Source: Bacteriovoracaceae bacterium (GTDB taxonomy: Bacteria > Bdellovibrionota > Bacteriovoracia > Bacteriovoracales > Bacteriovoracaceae). Taken from it: a stretch of 64,000 nt of DNA. The notes beneath the pieces are model-generated. The model did not search any database. It worked only from the letters and a program-made list of their open reading frames with translations, and was not told where the DNA came from. The stretch is taken from NCBI GenBank assembly GCA_016784965.1, contig JADHTQ010000014.1, positions 31,078 through 95,077 on the forward strand. Reading direction: 5' to 3'. Position numbers and translations under genes: made by a program. Below, one piece after another: positions 62,048-64,000 of the stretch. Numbering within the stretch: the first letter of the stretch is position 1; each line of letters opens with the position of its first letter.

Positions 62048-62584
62048 CTAGTCGCACTTAACGACCTTTGTACTGGCCACCATGTCGTGAAGTGCTAAGC
62101 GATCTTTTCTAAAAAGGGGCAACAAAAATCCGATACCAAAAATCATGGCCGACATTATCTTGCCGATCCACTCTCTTAAAAATGCCCGTAGTCGACCAAT
62201 ATGGGCGGTATTATCTTGCTTTACAACTTTAATGCGGATGATTTTTTTGCCTAAAGTTTGACCTCGCTTGGCGGTAGCTTCAATGAAGTATATCCAACTA
62301 ATGACAATGTTGAGCATCGAGGTGGCCACAATGCTTGCTCGCAATAAGGTTTCTGGGTCGCTTTTTGGCAATCCTTTTAACACGATACTAGTAATGGCCC
62401 AGGCCATGAGCTGAATAATTGCGATGATTACTCCATCTAGGAGTAAAGCAAAAAAACGGGGCAAAAAGGTGGCATTTTCCAATTTGGAAATATCTTCTTT
62501 TTTTAAATGGTTAATTTTTATTGCGCGCTTTGGTTGCTCTGTAGAAGAAGGTGCCGGTGTTGGATTTTTATCGACCTTTAACAT
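62048..62584 (-). CDS. RDD-family membrane protein
   Basis: 178 residues from ATG 62584 with AAGGA seven bases upstream. A disordered N-terminus (~1-38) is followed by the RDD domain: FLPRFFALLLDGVII (the Arg and Asp signature), two or three membrane helices, and AKRGQTLGKKIIRIKVV...LREWIGK. RDD proteins are inner-membrane proteins, some proposed to act in ion transport. Convergent with the lipoprotein gene, 21 bp apart. Confidence 0.85.
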   Translation of the reverse strand: MLKVDKNPTPAPSSTEQPKRAIKINHLKKEDISKLENATFLPRFFALLLDGVIIAIIQLMAWAITSIVLKGLPKSDPETLLRASIVATSMLNIVISWIYFIEATAKRGQTLGKKIIRIKVVKQDNTAHIGRLRAFLREWIGKIMSAMIFGIGFLLPLFRKDRLALHDMVASTKVVKCD

Positions 62585-62713
62585 AGACACTTCCTTTTTA
62601 TGGGGTTACGCAGCTTATGACTCTGGTGTAATTCTTTTTTAAAAACTACCATAGATCTGTTTCTATTTACATGAATTATTTGCCAATTTTTTCGACTAAT
62701 AATTGGCAGTAGT

Positions 62714-63685
62714 TTAAAAGGTTGGAATGACAAAAACTTGATTGGGAGTAGATAAGACACTGCCACCAATGTTGCCCACATAATCTCCGGCTGAAGTGAT
62801 CTCCACCAGGTAGTGAAAACTAGCATCGGCAATTAAGAGGTTACCATTTGCTCGAAAATCAATACCTCTGGGGTTTCCTAAAAGTGCGGTGTTGGAATAG
62901 GTCATCTCGGCAGTTGATAAATCCGAGCTATAGATAACCACACTGTCATTTGATCCCTGCCAAGTACCAGCAATTCTTCCATCATCAAGTTCAACACAAC
63001 CATATGAATTAGTTGTGCCACCAATTCCTGAGGCGGTCTCATCGACTTGTACACCGTCACTATCAAAGGTTCTAATTCTATCGGTGCCCGTTGCACACAT
63101 TACAAAACCTCCACCACTTAGTGGAAACACCTGTTGGGGGGTGCTCATAATATTGGTAATAGGCCACCCTGTAGTTATTCTAAAGGCGTCGGTGGTAAAG
63201 CGCTCTAGGTTGTTGCTTTCAATAATCAAAATATCACCATCAATGTTTTCCATCACTCCTCTAATTGCCCCGGAGAGTTGAGGGTGTAGTATCAAAGTAC
63301 GGACAGAACCATCGACTGCTGATACCGCCATAACGCGATCAGATCCATCGACAGTTACAAGCACTTCCTCTGTTGATGAGAGCCAACCCACACCGTTTAT
63401 GGTTTCAGTGGCGTTGTCCACATCATATAAGACTCGTTTAAAAGCACCTGTTGAGTCCAGTAAAATTGCAACATCGCTGGTGGTGTTTGTAACTGCGATG
63501 TCTCCTGCTACAATTGCATATTGGTCTTTTGATACGATTACGTTTTCAGAAGCAGTAGGAACTGGGTCGCCAACACACCCGTGGGTCAAAAGGGTTAACA
63601 GCAAAACATACAAGACAAAGTTGTACTTCAAGTACCTTTGGGCAAAGCTCGTACATTGAATGTAAATTTGTCTATTTAAACCCAT
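62714..63685 (-). CDS. lipoprotein with beta-propeller (NHL-like) repeats
   Basis: 323 residues from ATG 63685; a GTG at 63703 is the alternative start. Signal with lipobox LLTHGC. The mature part is a run of ~40-residue blocks with four-strand propeller character and repeated hydrophobic-Gly or D-G turns (DSTGAFKRVLYD, DGSDRVMAVSAVDGSVR, SNDSVVIYSSDLS, ANGNLLIADASFHYLVEIT). This fits a six- or seven-blade propeller of NHL/SMP-30 type. Probably binds a ligand at a cell surface. No catalytic site is evident. Confidence 0.75.
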   Translation of the reverse strand: MGLNRQIYIQCTSFAQRYLKYNFVLYVLLLTLLTHGCVGDPVPTASENVIVSKDQYAIVAGDIAVTNTTSDVAILLDSTGAFKRVLYDVDNATETINGVGWLSSTEEVLVTVDGSDRVMAVSAVDGSVRTLILHPQLSGAIRGVMENIDGDILIIESNNLERFTTDAFRITTGWPITNIMSTPQQVFPLSGGGFVMCATGTDRIRTFDSDGVQVDETASGIGGTTNSYGCVELDDGRIAGTWQGSNDSVVIYSSDLSTAEMTYSNTALLGNPRGIDFRANGNLLIADASFHYLVEITSAGDYVGNIGGSVLSTPNQVFVIPTF

Positions 63686-64000
63686 ATTGTTTAGTAACCT
63701 CACAAGTTAATATATCCTAGCATGCCTATCGGTTATTCTGTTAAATACTTGAGTGCAATCCTCGGAAGAATAATAATAAGTTTTATGATTATAAAACGTT
63801 GATATCACGTGATGCTAAATATTTGCAGGGTATACCACCTACATCCTAATTTGATAAGATAAGCCTGAACTTTTCACCTATCGCATAGCATCCATTAAAT
63901 ATTGATAACCATTTAAAATGATCAATAAAAATCATAATAATTTTCTTATTTTTGTACCCAAATGGCCGAGATTAGGCCCAAAACTCCTCAGAAATCGTTT
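63686..64000. other. right-edge intergenic region
   Basis: 315 bp with no gene I can support on either strand. It is AT-rich and should contain the promoter of the minus-strand lipoprotein at its left end. No terminator-like hairpin or RNA gene is evident, and no partial gene can be recognised at the edge. Confidence 0.5.

Noticed and set aside
62578..62832. 84-residue minus-strand frame
   Set aside because: It overlaps the end of the propeller lipoprotein in another frame and the RDD leader, with no ribosome site or domain. Shadow frame.

Overview
The window is AT-rich bacterial chromosome with densely packed genes on both strands, many ending convergently within a few bases of each other. 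I found no rRNA, tRNA or CRISPR array. The gene content points to Bdellovibrionota, most likely a Bacteriovorax/Halobacteriovorax relative. The evidence is a TIGR02147-type HTH regulator (50745-51572), an unusually large share of secreted proteins of unknown function, a delta-type RAYT transposase, an HNH endonuclease of the kind common in that group, and several c-di-GMP and sigma-54 signalling proteins. This placement is inference from families; no marker gene settles it.

Left part (1-11.4 kb): a coiled-coil protein cut by the left edge; a TlpA-thioredoxin/BatD-like fusion; secreted Cys-rich and helical proteins, including a paralogous pair (2940-3854 and 4769-5761) on either side of an alpha/beta hydrolase; an 895-residue exported protein built of repeated two-cysteine helical units; a CPA2 cation/proton antiporter; a small conserved membrane protein; and an HD-domain protein.

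11.4-20 kb is the most interesting region. Two paralogous ~840-870-residue membrane proteins (11507-14122 and 14846-17359, minus strand) each have a near-perfect sigma-54 promoter. Each is divergent from a tiny gene (14394-14531 and 17678-17863) that also has a sigma-54 promoter. The two divergent control regions share GTGTYGC elements lying about 75-80 bp from both promoters. The next gene (17942-19654) is a complete NtrC-type sigma-54 activator. Together this looks like a self-contained, undescribed sigma-54 regulon. A fifth sigma-54 promoter lies at 32447-32462.

20-26 kb: a PilZ protein, a DUF2157/GDYXXLXY pair, then a tight acyl-chain operon (KAS III-like, FabA-like, FabZ-like, KAS II-like, ACP, phosphopantetheinyl transferase). 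The transferase has no ATG, GTG or TTG start upstream of its first metal-binding motif and lies in frame with the ACP stop codon.

26-40 kb: a three-gene operon of exported unknowns (the last one frameshifted), a HEXXH protein, a RAYT transposase, a methyltransferase, a PP2C-cNMP-binding fusion, a metallo-beta-lactamase-fold hydrolase, an exported CYTH protein, an acetyltransferase and a probable secreted protein-glutaminase.

40-50 kb: uvrA, an HNH nuclease, signal peptidase I, a [2Fe-2S] thioredoxin-like ferredoxin, a pseudo-receiver HD-GYP protein, a glycerol-1-phosphate-dehydrogenase-like enzyme and an FKBP.

50-64 kb: a decayed gene, the TIGR02147 regulator with a divergent exported protein, a triple Cys-module protein, a NapC/NirT-like tetraheme protein overlapping an 11-heme lipoprotein, SthA, a secreted papain-like peptidase, a stand-alone LeuA regulatory domain, lipoproteins and an RDD protein.
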